This document shows positions 20,874 to 29,943 of a stretch of DNA of 64,000 nt, one piece after another. Below the pieces are notes generated by a model. That model was not told the DNA's origin. It ran no database searches and worked only from the letters and a program-made list of their open reading frames with translations. Numbering within the stretch: the first letter of the stretch is position 1; each line of letters opens with the position of its first letter. The stretch is taken from positions 62,001-126,000 of the forward strand of contig NZ_CP047491.1 in NCBI RefSeq assembly GCF_009931115.1. Reading direction: 5' to 3'. Source of the stretch: Microbulbifer hydrolyticus (GTDB lineage: Bacteria > Pseudomonadota > Gammaproteobacteria > Pseudomonadales > Cellvibrionaceae). Both the position numbers and the translations under genes were made by a program.

Positions 20874-20921
20874 CGCTCTGTGTTGTCGACGAATGCTAAG
20901 ATTGCGAACCGAGATAGAGCC

Positions 20922-21824
20922 ATGAACACCATGACCCTGAATGCCGGCGAAGCTGCACCGGCCACCAACGATGCCACCAAAAAGGTAGCGGAGACGACGT
21001 CAGTGAAAGCCAGAACCGGCAAACCCAATATCGAAGTGAGCGGTACCGTAGGATCGCCATTTTGTGAAGATGCCAAGTTGCGTATGCGCAACGTGAACGT
21101 GTTTTACAGCGAAACCCAGGCGATTCACGATGTCAGCCTGGATATTGGCCGCAACCAGGTGGTGGCCATGATCGGCCCGTCCGGTTGCGGTAAATCCACC
21201 TTCCTGCGCTGCCTCAATCGGATGAACGACACCATCGAAGGTTGTCGTGTGGAAGGTGAACTGAGCCTCGACGGAGAAGCCATCTACGGCCCCAAGGTCG
21301 ACGTGGTACCACTGCGAGCGCGCGTGGGCATGGTGTTCCAGAAACCGAACCCCTTCCCCAAATCCATCTACGACAACGTCGCCTATGGCCCCAAGATTCA
21401 TGGCATTGCCAGCCGCCGCGCGGAACTGGACGAGATTGTCGAGAACAGCCTGCGCCGCGCCGGCCTGTGGAATGAAGTGAAGGATCGCCTGGACAAGCCG
21501 GGCACAGGCCTTTCCGGTGGCCAGCAGCAGCGGCTGTGTATTGCCCGCGCGATCGCGGTCAGCCCGGAAGTGATCCTGATGGACGAGCCCTGCTCTGCGC
21601 TCGATCCAATCGCCACCGCACGCATTGAGGAACTGATCGACGAGCTGCGGGAAAATTACACCATCGCCATCGTCACCCACTCCATGCAGCAGGCGGCGCG
21701 GGTCAGCCAGCGCACCGCCTACTTTCACCTGGGCAAGCTGGTGGAGGTCAACGATACCGAGACCGTGTTCACCAACCCGGAACACGAGCTGACAGAAGCC
21801 TACATCACCGGCCGTTTCGGCTAA
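20922..21824 (+). CDS. pstB: Phosphate ABC transporter ATPase PstB
   Basis: Cytoplasmic ATPase energising phosphate import, about 300 residues. Start ATG 20922 follows GAGATAGAG; an in-frame TTG 42 bp upstream is not needed. An unstructured N-terminal extension of about 45 residues precedes the ABC domain. Walker A is GPSGCGKS, the signature LSGGQQQR, Walker B VILMDEP, and the H-loop lies in VTHSMQQA. It lies between pstA (48-bp gap) and phoU (25-bp gap), one transcription unit. Confidence 0.96.
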   Translation: MNTMTLNAGEAAPATNDATKKVAETTSVKARTGKPNIEVSGTVGSPFCEDAKLRMRNVNVFYSETQAIHDVSLDIGRNQVVAMIGPSGCGKSTFLRCLNRMNDTIEGCRVEGELSLDGEAIYGPKVDVVPLRARVGMVFQKPNPFPKSIYDNVAYGPKIHGIASRRAELDEIVENSLRRAGLWNEVKDRLDKPGTGLSGGQQQRLCIARAIAVSPEVILMDEPCSALDPIATARIEELIDELRENYTIAIVTHSMQQAARVSQRTAYFHLGKLVEVNDTETVFTNPEHELTEAYITGRFG

Positions 21825-21849
21825 GGTTGGGGGGAGCCCACAAAAGATT

Positions 21850-22545
21850 ATGGAAATGCATTTCGATCAACACATCTCCCGCCAGTTCAACGAAGATCTT
21901 GAGTCACTCAAGACGGAAATGCTGGAAATGGGTGGTCTTGTCACCCGCCAGGTAGCGGACGCTGTTGAGGCGCTCGCCAGTGCCGACAGCGAGCTTGCGG
22001 AAAAAGTCCTCAAAGTGGAAGAGGATATCGACCGCTTTGAAATGGAGGTGGATGAGCACGCGACCCTTATCATCGCCAAGCGCCAGCCCGCCGCGTCCGA
22101 CCTGCGCATGGTCATGTCGGTTATCCGTATCGCCCGTGACCTGGAGCGTGTTGGTGACGAGGCGAGCAAGATTGCCAAAATGGCAATCGCGCTGACCGAC
22201 GAAGGCACGGCGCCGCGCGGCTATACCGAGATCCGCCACATTGCCAACGCGGTGCGCAAGATGCTCAATGATTCCCTCGACGCCTACACCCGCTTCGATG
22301 TCAAATCCGCCATGGAGACCCTCGCCGAAGATGAGCAGGTGGATATGGACTACCGCAGCGCGGTGCGCGAGATGATCACCTACATGATGGAAGACCCGCG
22401 CAGTATTTCGCGGGTAATGAACGTACTCTGGACCCTGCGCTCACTCGAGCGTATCGGCGACCACGCGAAGAATATCTGCGAACAGGTCGTGTATCTGGTG
22501 AAGGGTGCGGATATCCGTCACGGCAATGAACAGAATATGCGTTAA
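21850..22545 (+). CDS. phoU: Phosphate signalling protein PhoU
   Basis: Negative regulator linking PstSCAB activity to PhoR. 231 residues of two three-helix bundles, each with the metal-binding E/D signature: ARDLERVGDEASKIAK in the first half and LRSLERIGDHAKNICE in the second. The ribosome site GGGGGAG lies somewhat far (about 14 bases) from the ATG at 21850, so the ATG at 21856 (MHFDQHIS) is also possible. Last gene of the operon, followed by a strong terminator. Confidence 0.95.
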   Translation: MEMHFDQHISRQFNEDLESLKTEMLEMGGLVTRQVADAVEALASADSELAEKVLKVEEDIDRFEMEVDEHATLIIAKRQPAASDLRMVMSVIRIARDLERVGDEASKIAKMAIALTDEGTAPRGYTEIRHIANAVRKMLNDSLDAYTRFDVKSAMETLAEDEQVDMDYRSAVREMITYMMEDPRSISRVMNVLWTLRSLERIGDHAKNICEQVVYLVKGADIRHGNEQNMR

Positions 22546-22598
22546 CAGGAAGAGCGCCTTCGGATTTTTATGAAGATCCCGAAGTAAGTTTTTTACAC

Positions 22599-22624
22599 AA
22601 GGCCGCAAGTGCGGCCTTTTTATT
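22599..22624 (+). terminator. Terminator of the pst-phoU operon
   Basis: AAGGCCGC-AAGT-GCGGCC followed by TTTTTATT: a rho-independent terminator 55 bp after the phoU stop. Confidence 0.85.
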
Positions 22625-22994
22625 GGTACCACATTCAATGGAGAATGCATTACGAAGAAAAAGGCCGGTAGTGATATAGCCAGTCAGTTATTCACCGCGC
22701 CTGTTCCATACGCCACTGCCTGGCCGAAACCCACCACACTCGGCGCAAACAGGAGCGTGTAGCACATTCAGTTATTGTTCAGTTCTGCTGAGACACAATG
22801 TGCGCGCAATTGTAGTCAAACTACCGAAATCAAACCGTAATTGGGACGGCCGTCACAATTAATTGTTTTCGTTGCACATAACTTTTCCTGCGCTTAGAAT
22901 CCGCGCCGAATTTGTCCCGCACCCGGTAGGGAAGCATGGGGCAAGTCGGACGGGTACCACGCGTACAGATGTAAATTAAACAGGGAACACTTCC
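22625..22994. other. Intergenic region upstream of the outer-membrane protein gene
   Basis: 370 bases without an open frame that I would accept. The last 120 bases contain the promoter noted at 22872-22900 and a long (about 95-base) untranslated leader. I saw no Pho box here. Confidence 0.5.
22872..22900 (+). promoter_or_regulatory. Sigma-70 promoter of the outer-membrane protein gene
   Basis: TTGCAC (22872-22877), 17-bp spacer, TAGAAT (22895-22900): near consensus at both hexamers with ideal spacing. Confidence 0.7.
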
Positions 22995-23795
22995 ATGAAG
23001 TTCAAGTTTGCCGCACTTCCTCTTATGCTGGCCTCTGCCGTTGTTTCCGCAGAGCAGTACAATTCTTTTACCGACGTTGATTACACTGCTGCCGATTACG
23101 GCAGTGTCGACGTTGATACGCTGAGCTTTAATTCTCAGTACTATTTTGGCGCTCTGGAGACTCTGGGCCCGCGCAAGGAATTCAACTACATCCTGCCGGT
23201 TTCCAATATCTACGGTGGTTTCGATTACATCGATGTGAATGGCAACGATGAAGATGCGCTGACCATCGGTGGTGAATACTACACAGGACAGTGGAAACTG
23301 TTTGGCGAGCTGAACGATGTGGACTCCACCAGCGTATACAGCGCCGGTGCCGGCTTCCTGTTTACGCCGAACTTCCTCGCTGAAGTGGAAGCAGTCAAGG
23401 TCGAAGATACCGATACTGAGCTGTTCGTTCGCGGTAAATACAACCATCAGCTGAGCGGTACCGACTACATCGGCTTCACCGCTGAAGTGGATGATGATTT
23501 TGACTACCGCAGTGTATCCACCAAGTACTTCACTGCGCTGTCTGGTGGCCAGTACCTGTCCGCCCAGCTGGGCCTTGTTGATACCGACAATTCCGACCTG
23601 TACTGGGAAGGTGAAGTTGAGTTCTACTTCAACGAAAACACTTCCATCGGCGGTGGCTACTCCGAAGACGAAACCTACTTCCTGGATGCTACCCACTTCT
23701 TCAATCGCAATGTCGCCGGCAAGGTTGCCTATGCCTCCAACCGCGACTTTGACGAACTGGATGTATTCAGCATCGGTGTAACCGTACAGCTGTAA
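22995..23795 (+). CDS. Putative outer-membrane beta-barrel protein (porin-like)
   Basis: 266 residues with a signal peptide ending at VVSAEQ. The mature chain is acidic and shows alternating aromatic/hydrophobic strands separated by Asp/Gly-rich turns (for example YGGFDYIDVNGNDEDA and LTIGGEYYTGQWKLFGEL). It ends in FSIGVTVQL, which fits an outer-membrane barrel of roughly 12 strands. I recognise only a general putative porin look, not a named family. It has its own strong promoter and terminator, so it is an independent, probably well expressed gene. Substrate unknown. Confidence 0.7.
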   Translation: MKFKFAALPLMLASAVVSAEQYNSFTDVDYTAADYGSVDVDTLSFNSQYYFGALETLGPRKEFNYILPVSNIYGGFDYIDVNGNDEDALTIGGEYYTGQWKLFGELNDVDSTSVYSAGAGFLFTPNFLAEVEAVKVEDTDTELFVRGKYNHQLSGTDYIGFTAEVDDDFDYRSVSTKYFTALSGGQYLSAQLGLVDTDNSDLYWEGEVEFYFNENTSIGGGYSEDETYFLDATHFFNRNVAGKVAYASNRDFDELDVFSIGVTVQL

Positions 23796-23825
23796 TTTCT
23801 TTCACCGAAATTACACACAAAAAAA

Positions 23826-23853
23826 GCGGGCGAAGAAATTCGCCCGCTTTTTT
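23826..23853. terminator. Bidirectional terminator
   Basis: GCGGGCGAA-GAAA-TTCGCCCGC with A7 before and T6 after serves both the outer-membrane protein gene and the convergent M48 protease gene. Confidence 0.88.
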
Positions 23854-23874
23854 GTTTTTTGGCAAGGGTGAAAA

Positions 23875-25167
23875 TCAGCCCTTGTTGCTCAGCGCCTGCA
23901 CCCGCGCCTGCGCCTTGGTGGCGATATCGCCAGAAGATTTCGCTGCGATCTGATACTGGCTCAGGGCATTTCTGGTATTGCCCTGTTGCTCGTACACCTG
24001 ACCCAGGTAGTAATGGGCGTGCGGTGTATCGAGATAGCTGGTGGAACGCTGCAGATCGCGTTCGGCGGCGGTGTAGTTTTTCAGCTGGGCATTCAGCATG
24101 CCGCGCATCAGCCAGTTGGAAAACAGCGTGGGGTTTTTCTGCACCGCAGTCTCGTAGGACCTAAGTGCCGACTGGTACTGTTTCTTCTGCGCCAGCAGGT
24201 CTCCCTCCAGCGCATAGAACGCCGCTTCCTTGGGCTGCTGCTGCTGCGCCCTGCGGGTCAGCGTGAGTGCGCGATCGTACTGTTTGTCTTTCACCGCGGC
24301 CATAGCGTCGTCATAGCTCTTGTACGCATCCGCGTCGCGTTTCAATTGGGCGATGGCCTGCAGGTACTGGCTGCGGTTGACGCTGCCCTTGGGTAACTGC
24401 TTGGCGTGCTCGATATTCGCGTCCACCCGGGCCTGCGAAGGCGGGTGGCTGGCAAACAGTGCCTCCAGGCCCGCAGCCTGCTTGCCCTTGGACAACTTGA
24501 CGAATTTTTCCTGCAAACGTACCGCACCGTAAGGGTCGTAGCCGGCGGCCGCCATGTATTTCATGCCGTACTGGTCGGATTCCAGCTCGTTGTCACGACC
24601 ATATTTGGCGATATAGGCGGAGCCACCAAACTGGCTGCCAAGCGAAATCAGGTCGCCGTAGCCGGTGTCCTTGGTGGTAGCGCCGAGGATGGCGATGCCC
24701 GCGCCAAGGATCTGTTGCTGAGACATGGCGGCGGCAGAGTGACGCGCGGCCGCATGCACGATTTCGTGGCCGAGTACCGCGGCGAGCTCCGCTTCGTCTT
24801 CCAGTAGCACCAGCAGGCCACGGTTAACCGCGATCTTGCCGCCAGGCAGTGCCCACGCGTTGGGCGTGGAGTTGTTCAGCACCACAAATTCATACGGCAG
24901 TTGCGGCTGGTCGGAGACCCTTGCCAGCTTTTGCCCCACGCGGCTCACATAGGTCTGCAGCGATGGGTCCACCAGGTACTCGCCGCCCTGGGTCTGCTGC
25001 GCCTGCGGGTACTGTTGTTCTCCCAACGCCACCTCCTGCCCCTGGGACATCAGGGACAGTTCCTTCTTGCCGGTGACCGGGTTGACTGCGCAGCCGGCGA
25101 TACCGGTGGTCATGGCCGCGGCGATGGCTGCGGCGAGCAGGCGGTTTGAGATTGAACGCGGAATCAT
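23875..25167 (-). CDS. M48 zinc metalloprotease lipoprotein with TPRs (BepA-like)
   Basis: Periplasmic protease/chaperone of outer-membrane biogenesis type, 430 residues. Lipoprotein signal with lipobox GIAGC (C26). The protease domain carries HEIVH (H134, E135, H138) and the third zinc ligand in NELESD (E196). The C-terminal half (about 270-430) is made of TPR-like helical pairs, as in E. coli BepA/YfgC. Active-site residues are intact. It is monocistronic. Related secreted M48 proteins vary in role, so BepA function is likely but not proven. Confidence 0.88.
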   Translation of the reverse strand: MIPRSISNRLLAAAIAAAMTTGIAGCAVNPVTGKKELSLMSQGQEVALGEQQYPQAQQTQGGEYLVDPSLQTYVSRVGQKLARVSDQPQLPYEFVVLNNSTPNAWALPGGKIAVNRGLLVLLEDEAELAAVLGHEIVHAAARHSAAAMSQQQILGAGIAILGATTKDTGYGDLISLGSQFGGSAYIAKYGRDNELESDQYGMKYMAAAGYDPYGAVRLQEKFVKLSKGKQAAGLEALFASHPPSQARVDANIEHAKQLPKGSVNRSQYLQAIAQLKRDADAYKSYDDAMAAVKDKQYDRALTLTRRAQQQQPKEAAFYALEGDLLAQKKQYQSALRSYETAVQKNPTLFSNWLMRGMLNAQLKNYTAAERDLQRSTSYLDTPHAHYYLGQVYEQQGNTRNALSQYQIAAKSSGDIATKAQARVQALSNKG

Positions 25168-25271
25168 AGATCACTCCCTGTATAATGTTCGATTCGAAGC
25201 TACCGCGCGGGCGGCAAATGCCTGCGCAGTAACGGATAGCCGCTATTTTACACAGTCCGGAGACCGAGGTT

Positions 25272-25763
25272 ATGACGACCGCACTGCAGATTATCGAACT
25301 GTTCGCCGGCACCAATCCGGACGGCGAGCCGGTGGTGGAGCGGATGCAAGTACGGGTCAACGAGGATGACAGTGTGCAGCTGGTGCGTTCGCCAGCGTTT
25401 ATCAAAGGGATTGCCAGCGGCGATACCATCAAGGTGGACCGTCAGGACCCTGAAAAGCCCAGTTTCGAGTTGATCAAGCGCTCCGGCAACCTGGCGGTGC
25501 GTGTGTTCTGCCGCGGCGACAGCACCAAGCTTTCCGATCAGCTTACCCCGCAGCTGGAAAAGCTCGGCGGCGAGCTGGACATGGAGAGCCCGCGCCTGCT
25601 GGTATACAGCATTCACGTGAGCTGTGGCTTTGCCGAGATTGAACAGATCCTCAACAGCGTCTGTGACGGTGCCAACAGTGTCTGGTACTACGGTAATGTC
25701 TACGATCCGGTGGATGGCCAGACCCCCCTCAACTGGTGGCAGGACATCCTCAAACCGGAATAA
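25272..25763 (+). CDS. DUF4265-like conserved protein
   Basis: Soluble protein of 163 residues without export signal. The layout VVERMQVRVNEDDSVQLVRS, then AFIKGIASGDTIKV, then the late NWWQDILKP resembles DUF4265 proteins, whose function is unknown. It is the first of four same-strand genes up to 27590. Divergent from the M48 protease gene. Confidence 0.65.
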   Translation: MTTALQIIELFAGTNPDGEPVVERMQVRVNEDDSVQLVRSPAFIKGIASGDTIKVDRQDPEKPSFELIKRSGNLAVRVFCRGDSTKLSDQLTPQLEKLGGELDMESPRLLVYSIHVSCGFAEIEQILNSVCDGANSVWYYGNVYDPVDGQTPLNWWQDILKPE

Positions 25764-25826
25764 AGCTGCTGCGCGTGCGCTTTCTTTAGCCCCGAAAGGC
25801 TAGAAAAATTTATTAGAGTGAGCTGT

Positions 25827-26606
25827 ATGCTGATCGTTATCTCCCCCGCCAAAACCCTCGACTACGAGAGCGAGATTCCCGAGCTGGATTCGACCCAACC
25901 GGACTTCCTCAAGGAGTCGGCGGCCCTGATCAAGGAACTCAAGGCGTTGAGCCCGCAGGACATCTCCAGCCTGATGAAAATCTCCGACAAGCTGGGTGTG
26001 CTCAACTACGACCGCTTCCAAAGCTGGAAGCGTCCCTTCACCGAAAAAAACGCCCGCCCCGCGCTGTTGGCGTTCAAGGGCGACGTATACACCGGGCTTG
26101 AGGCAGAAACCCTTGGCAAGCGGGATTTCGCATTTGCGCAAAAGCACCTGCGCATGCTTTCAGGTCTATACGGTCTGTTACGCCCGCTGGATCTGATGCA
26201 ACCCTATCGGCTGGAGATGGGCACCAAATTCGCCAATGCAGGCGGCAAGAACCTGTATGAATTCTGGGATGGCAAGATCACCGATGCCCTCAACCAGCAG
26301 CTCAAGGCACTCAAGAGCCGGGAGCTGGTGAACCTCGCATCCAACGAGTATTTCAAGTCCGTGCAGCCGAAAAACCTTGAGGCGGAGATCATTACCCCGC
26401 ATTTCAAGGACTGGAAAAACGGCCAGTACAAGATGATCAGCTTCTTTGCCAAGAAGGCGCGCGGCATGATGAGCCGATGGGCCATCGACAACCGGGTGAA
26501 AAAGGCCGAGCAGCTGAAAGACTTCGATGTGGCCGGGTACTATTACAGCGCCGAACACTCAACGGGGAATGACTGGGTTTTCCTGCGTGACGAGCAACCG
26601 GCCTGA
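25827..26606 (+). CDS. yaaA: Peroxide stress protein YaaA (DUF328/UPF0246)
   Basis: DNA-binding protein that limits hydrogen-peroxide damage by lowering intracellular free iron in E. coli. 259 residues from ATG 25827, giving the family start [15 protein letters not shown]; the GTG at 25818 adds three residues without support. Conserved blocks [30 protein letters not shown] and [12 protein letters not shown], and [15 protein letters not shown] near the end, are all present. It continues directly into the methyltransferase gene (6-bp gap). Confidence 0.95.
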   Translation: MLIVISPAKTLDYESEIPELDSTQPDFLKESAALIKELKALSPQDISSLMKISDKLGVLNYDRFQSWKRPFTEKNARPALLAFKGDVYTGLEAETLGKRDFAFAQKHLRMLSGLYGLLRPLDLMQPYRLEMGTKFANAGGKNLYEFWDGKITDALNQQLKALKSRELVNLASNEYFKSVQPKNLEAEIITPHFKDWKNGQYKMISFFAKKARGMMSRWAIDNRVKKAEQLKDFDVAGYYYSAEHSTGNDWVFLRDEQPA

Positions 26607-26612
26607 CCTGTG

Positions 26613-27209
26613 ATGAGTGAACAACCCTTGCCCGACGCACCGTCCACCGGGCGCAACCGCGGGGCCATCCTCGGCCACCTGCAGCGCCTGCTGGCCGGTC
26701 GCCGCCGGGTGCTGGAAATCGGCAGCGGTACCGGCCAGCATGCGGTGTATTTCGCCCCCCGCCTGCCGCACCTGCAATGGCAGACGTCAGAGCGCCGGGA
26801 GAATCTGCACGAGGTACAGGCGTGGCTCAAGCAGTGTCCAGCGGACAACCTGCCGCCACCGTTTGAACTGGATGTCACCGGCCCCTGGCCAGCCATTTCG
26901 GTCGATACCGTATTTACCGCCAACACCCTGCATATCATGCCCGCTGCGGCGGTAGAGATGCTGTTCCAGCGGTTGCCGCGGGTACTTGCGGAAAACGGGC
27001 AATTTATTGTCTACGGCCCGTTCAAGATCGGCGGTGAGTACATAGGTCCGGGCAACGCCGGCTTTGATGATCGGCTCAGGGAGAAGGACGCCTTGCGCGG
27101 TATCCGTGACCTGGAGTGGCTGGACCAGCTGGCGGAAGCGCAAGGCCTGCGCAGAACCGAGAACAACTACCTGCCTGCCAACAACCAGTTGCTGGTGTGG
27201 CAACGCTAA
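26613..27209 (+). CDS. DUF938 family SAM-dependent methyltransferase
   Basis: Class I methyltransferase of about 198 residues. The SAM-binding motif I is VLEIGSGTGQHAVYFA (about 34-49), the acidic end of strand 2 is at QTSERRENL, and TANTLHIM corresponds to motif IV. The later YGPFKIGGEYIGPGN segment is characteristic of DUF938. The substrate is unknown. ATG 26613 is preferred over the GTG one codon upstream. Likely cotranscribed with yaaA and the next small gene. Confidence 0.85.
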   Translation: MSEQPLPDAPSTGRNRGAILGHLQRLLAGRRRVLEIGSGTGQHAVYFAPRLPHLQWQTSERRENLHEVQAWLKQCPADNLPPPFELDVTGPWPAISVDTVFTANTLHIMPAAAVEMLFQRLPRVLAENGQFIVYGPFKIGGEYIGPGNAGFDDRLREKDALRGIRDLEWLDQLAEAQGLRRTENNYLPANNQLLVWQR

Positions 27210-27230
27210 ACCAGAAAACAGGAGTGTCTT

Positions 27231-27590
27231 ATGCCCCCATGGTTTGAAGTTACCGTTTCAATTGCCGCTGCGGTTGCGGCGGTGCTTTTTTTCGCCAAGT
27301 ACCGCGAGACAGCGGCGGCGCTGCACGAGTCCGAGCGCATGAAACACAAGCTGTCGAAAGAGCTGGACCGCTATCGCGATGTGCCCCAGCTACGCGCCCT
27401 GCGCGATGGGCTTATTGGCGAGCGCAATCTGCCGGTGGACGACGAGGGCCGGGAGCACCTGCTGATCCGCAACAGTGCCCGCAAGCTGGTGCACATCACC
27501 GTGCAGAAAAACGCGCAGCCGGTGCCGGATGGTGAAGAGGTGAGTTATCGCGCGGGTGGTGAAGAGCGTCGCCTGCAGGAACTAGAGTAG
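27231..27590 (+). CDS. Small membrane-anchored protein, unknown function
   Basis: 119 residues: an N-terminal membrane segment (about 7-23), a short charged coiled-coil-like stretch (about 24-50), then a small soluble part rich in charged residues. Good ribosome site (CAGGAG, 7 bp before ATG). It follows the methyltransferase gene by 21 bp and ends at a terminator. Family not recognised. Confidence 0.6.
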   Translation: MPPWFEVTVSIAAAVAAVLFFAKYRETAAALHESERMKHKLSKELDRYRDVPQLRALRDGLIGERNLPVDDEGREHLLIRNSARKLVHITVQKNAQPVPDGEEVSYRAGGEERRLQELE

Positions 27591-27612
27591 CCGCGCCCTG
27601 CCCCCGCCCCCC

Positions 27613-27638
27613 AAGCCCCACCCGTGGGGCTTTTTGTT
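27613..27638 (+). terminator. Terminator after the yaaA gene group
   Basis: AAGCCCCAC-CC-GTGGGGCTT followed by a T run (TTTTTGTT). It also stands 20 bp from the convergent phoR stop. Confidence 0.8.
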
Positions 27639-27657
27639 ATCCGGTCAGGCAACAGGA

Positions 27658-28971
27658 TCAGGCGGAACTGGCGAGGGTTAGCTTCTGGGGGGGGAAATTG
27701 AGAGTAAAAGTACTGCCGCGGCCGGGCACGCTGGCCACGCTCATGTTGGCATTGTGGCGAAGCAGCACATGCTTGACGATCGCAAGCCCCAGGCCTGTGC
27801 CACCACTTTCCCGCGATCGGCCTGCATCCACCCGGTAAAAGCGCTCCGTCAGCCGCGGGATATGCATCGGGTCAATACCGATTCCCGCGTCCTTCACCGA
27901 ATAGTGACCGCCGGCAGCATCGGCTTTCCAGCGCAATTCGATGGGCCCGCCATCGGGGCTGTACTTCACTGCGTTGAACGCCAGATTGGCAAACGCGCTG
28001 TGCAACTCGCCCGCGTCGCCGGTAAGGATGCAGTCCTCTTCGCAGTGCACTGAAATTTCATGGCGGTCGGCGCTCAGTGAACGCGCTTCCCCGGCCACAC
28101 GCTCCATCAGCTCCCGCACCGAAACCCGGTCGCGCCCGCTATCGCGCTCTGATGTTTCCAGCCGCGCCAGCAACAGCAGATCGTTTACCAGGCTGGTCAT
28201 GCGCGCCGTCTGCTCGCTCATCTGTCCCAGCGGCCGGTCCCAGTTTTTTGGCGCCTGGCCACTGGCCTGCAGAGTTTCCAGGTACCCTGCAATCACCGTC
28301 AGCGGGGTGCGCAATTCGTGGGAAACGTTCGCCACAAAATCCCGGCGCATCTGCTCCAGATTATGCAGTCGTGTCACATCCCGTACGATCACCAGCGCCT
28401 CGTCCTGGCCGAAGCGGGTCACTTCCATTTGCAGTATGCGTGAATCGTCACCCGGCGCCGGCAGCGTAATCGGCTCTTGGTAACGGTCGAGTTGTCCCTG
28501 CATGCGTTGGTACATGTGCTCGACAAAGCGCGGGTCGCGCACGAAATTGATCAGTGGCTGGCCCGCATCGTCCGTCTGTAACCGCAGCATCTGCCCTGCC
28601 GCCGGATTCCACCACGCCAGGGTGCCTTCGTCTTCCAGCGCCACAATTCCCTCGCGCAGCGCACTGGTACTGTCCTGTACCCGGCGCAGCATGGAGTGCA
28701 GCTTCTGCTTTTCCTTGCGGTGGCGGCGCTGCAGGCGATAGAAATCGTCGGAAATATCCCCCCATACCCCGAAGCTGGTCGGTGCGGGACCGCGACGGCC
28801 GTTGGCAAGCCAGCGGTCGAACTGGCGTTGTTGCCAGAGCAACCAGAAGAGATAGACGCTGAGGCCGGCACAAAGCGCCAGCCACCAGTGGCCGGTCGAG
28901 AAACCGAAAATGGTGGTGCCGAGGGCGATGACGATAAAGCGCGAGAATTCGCCAATACTGCGATCGAGCAT
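27658..28971 (-). CDS. phoR: Phosphate regulon sensor kinase PhoR
   Basis: Inner-membrane histidine kinase that phosphorylates PhoB under phosphate limitation. 437 residues: two N-terminal membrane segments (about 12-48) without a large periplasmic loop, a PAS domain (about 95-200), the HisKA box NVSHELRTPL with H218, and the HATPase domain with N, G1 (DAGIGI) and G2 (GGTGLGLAIV) boxes. The absence of a periplasmic sensor agrees with sensing through PstSCAB-PhoU. It lies 135 bp downstream of phoB. Confidence 0.95.
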   Translation of the reverse strand: MLDRSIGEFSRFIVIALGTTIFGFSTGHWWLALCAGLSVYLFWLLWQQRQFDRWLANGRRGPAPTSFGVWGDISDDFYRLQRRHRKEKQKLHSMLRRVQDSTSALREGIVALEDEGTLAWWNPAAGQMLRLQTDDAGQPLINFVRDPRFVEHMYQRMQGQLDRYQEPITLPAPGDDSRILQMEVTRFGQDEALVIVRDVTRLHNLEQMRRDFVANVSHELRTPLTVIAGYLETLQASGQAPKNWDRPLGQMSEQTARMTSLVNDLLLLARLETSERDSGRDRVSVRELMERVAGEARSLSADRHEISVHCEEDCILTGDAGELHSAFANLAFNAVKYSPDGGPIELRWKADAAGGHYSVKDAGIGIDPMHIPRLTERFYRVDAGRSRESGGTGLGLAIVKHVLLRHNANMSVASVPGRGSTFTLNFPPQKLTLASSA

Positions 28972-29106
28972 GATGGTTGGGCCATCTGTTTAGAGTTGGG
29001 AGTTGCGCGCAAAACAGAGCAGGTAATACGCGAAAACCTTAGCGAAGGCGGAGTGCCGGGTGCCTCCGGGCTCTAACGGAGCCCCAGATTCTTTCAGGGA
29101 TTAGGA

Positions 29107-29811
29107 TTACACCCTTTCCACGGTCTGTACAGAAAAGCGGTAACCGGTGCCGCGCACTGTCTGGATATAGCGTTCGTGACCGTCAATGGTCAGCGCCTTG
29201 CGCAGCCGGCGGATGTGCACGTCTACGGTGCGCTCCTCAACGTACACGTTGCCGCCCCACACATGGTCCAGCAACTGCGTGCGTGTATAAGCGCGCTCCT
29301 GGTGGGACAGGAAAAAGGTCAGCAGGCGAAACTCGGTGGGGCCCATTTCCACAGGGTTGCCGTTGATCGTCACCCGGTGGCTGACCGGATCCAGAACCAG
29401 ACCGCCCGCGGTCAGCGGCTCTTCCGGCGTACTCGGGCCCGCACGACGCAATACTGCCTTCAGGCGCGCGACCAGCTCCCGGGGGGAAAATGGCTTGGTG
29501 ATGTAATCGTCTGCACCCGTCTCCAGCCCCTTGATCTTGTGATCCTCCTCACCCTTCGCCGTCAGCATGATGATTGGCAGTGAAGCGGTCAGCTCATCCC
29601 GCTTCAGGCGGCGCGCAAGCTCGACACCGGAGACGTCTGGCAGCATCCAGTCCAGCAGAATCAGGTCCGGCTTCTCATCGATGATCAGGGCGTGGGCCGC
29701 CTGGGCATTCTCCGCCTCCAGGCAGCGGTAATCTGCCATCTCGAGGGCTACACGCAACATATCCCGTACCGGGGCTTCGTCGTCGACTATGAGAATCGTC
29801 TTGCTGTGCAT
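29107..29811 (-). CDS. phoB: Phosphate regulon response regulator PhoB
   Basis: OmpR-family transcription factor, 234 residues from ATG 29811. The receiver domain has the acidic pocket DDE (10-12), phospho-acceptor D54 in LLDWMLPD and the K in TKPFSPREL. The winged-helix DNA-binding domain follows from about 130, with the recognition segment ERTVDVHIRRLRKAL. It activates promoters with Pho boxes, including the one in front of pstS and its own. An open frame extends 15 codons further upstream but the ATG fits the family start. Confidence 0.96.
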   Translation of the reverse strand: MHSKTILIVDDEAPVRDMLRVALEMADYRCLEAENAQAAHALIIDEKPDLILLDWMLPDVSGVELARRLKRDELTASLPIIMLTAKGEEDHKIKGLETGADDYITKPFSPRELVARLKAVLRRAGPSTPEEPLTAGGLVLDPVSHRVTINGNPVEMGPTEFRLLTFFLSHQERAYTRTQLLDHVWGGNVYVEERTVDVHIRRLRKALTIDGHERYIQTVRGTGYRFSVQTVERV

Positions 29812-29870
29812 CGTTCTGCCATACCCTAACTGATGAGTGCGCCATTCAACTGACACTTCCTAGAGTGGCC

Positions 29871-29904
29871 ATTTAACGTCACTTTAATGACAAATATATG
29901 ACAG
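29871..29904 (-). promoter_or_regulatory. Pho box and -10 of phoBR
   Basis: On the minus strand CTGTCAT-ATAT-TTGTCAT (29904-29887) is a nearly perfect Pho box; 10 bases later TTAAAT (29876-29871) serves as -10. This indicates PhoB autoregulation. Confidence 0.85.
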
Positions 29905-29943
29905 GAGGGCGCCGATCACGACCCATCGGGGAACAGGCTCGAA

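Noticed and set aside
29040-29090. Hairpin GGGCTC-TAACG-GAGCCC between phoB and phoR
   Set aside because: No T run on the transcribed strand; the two genes are expected to be cotranscribed.
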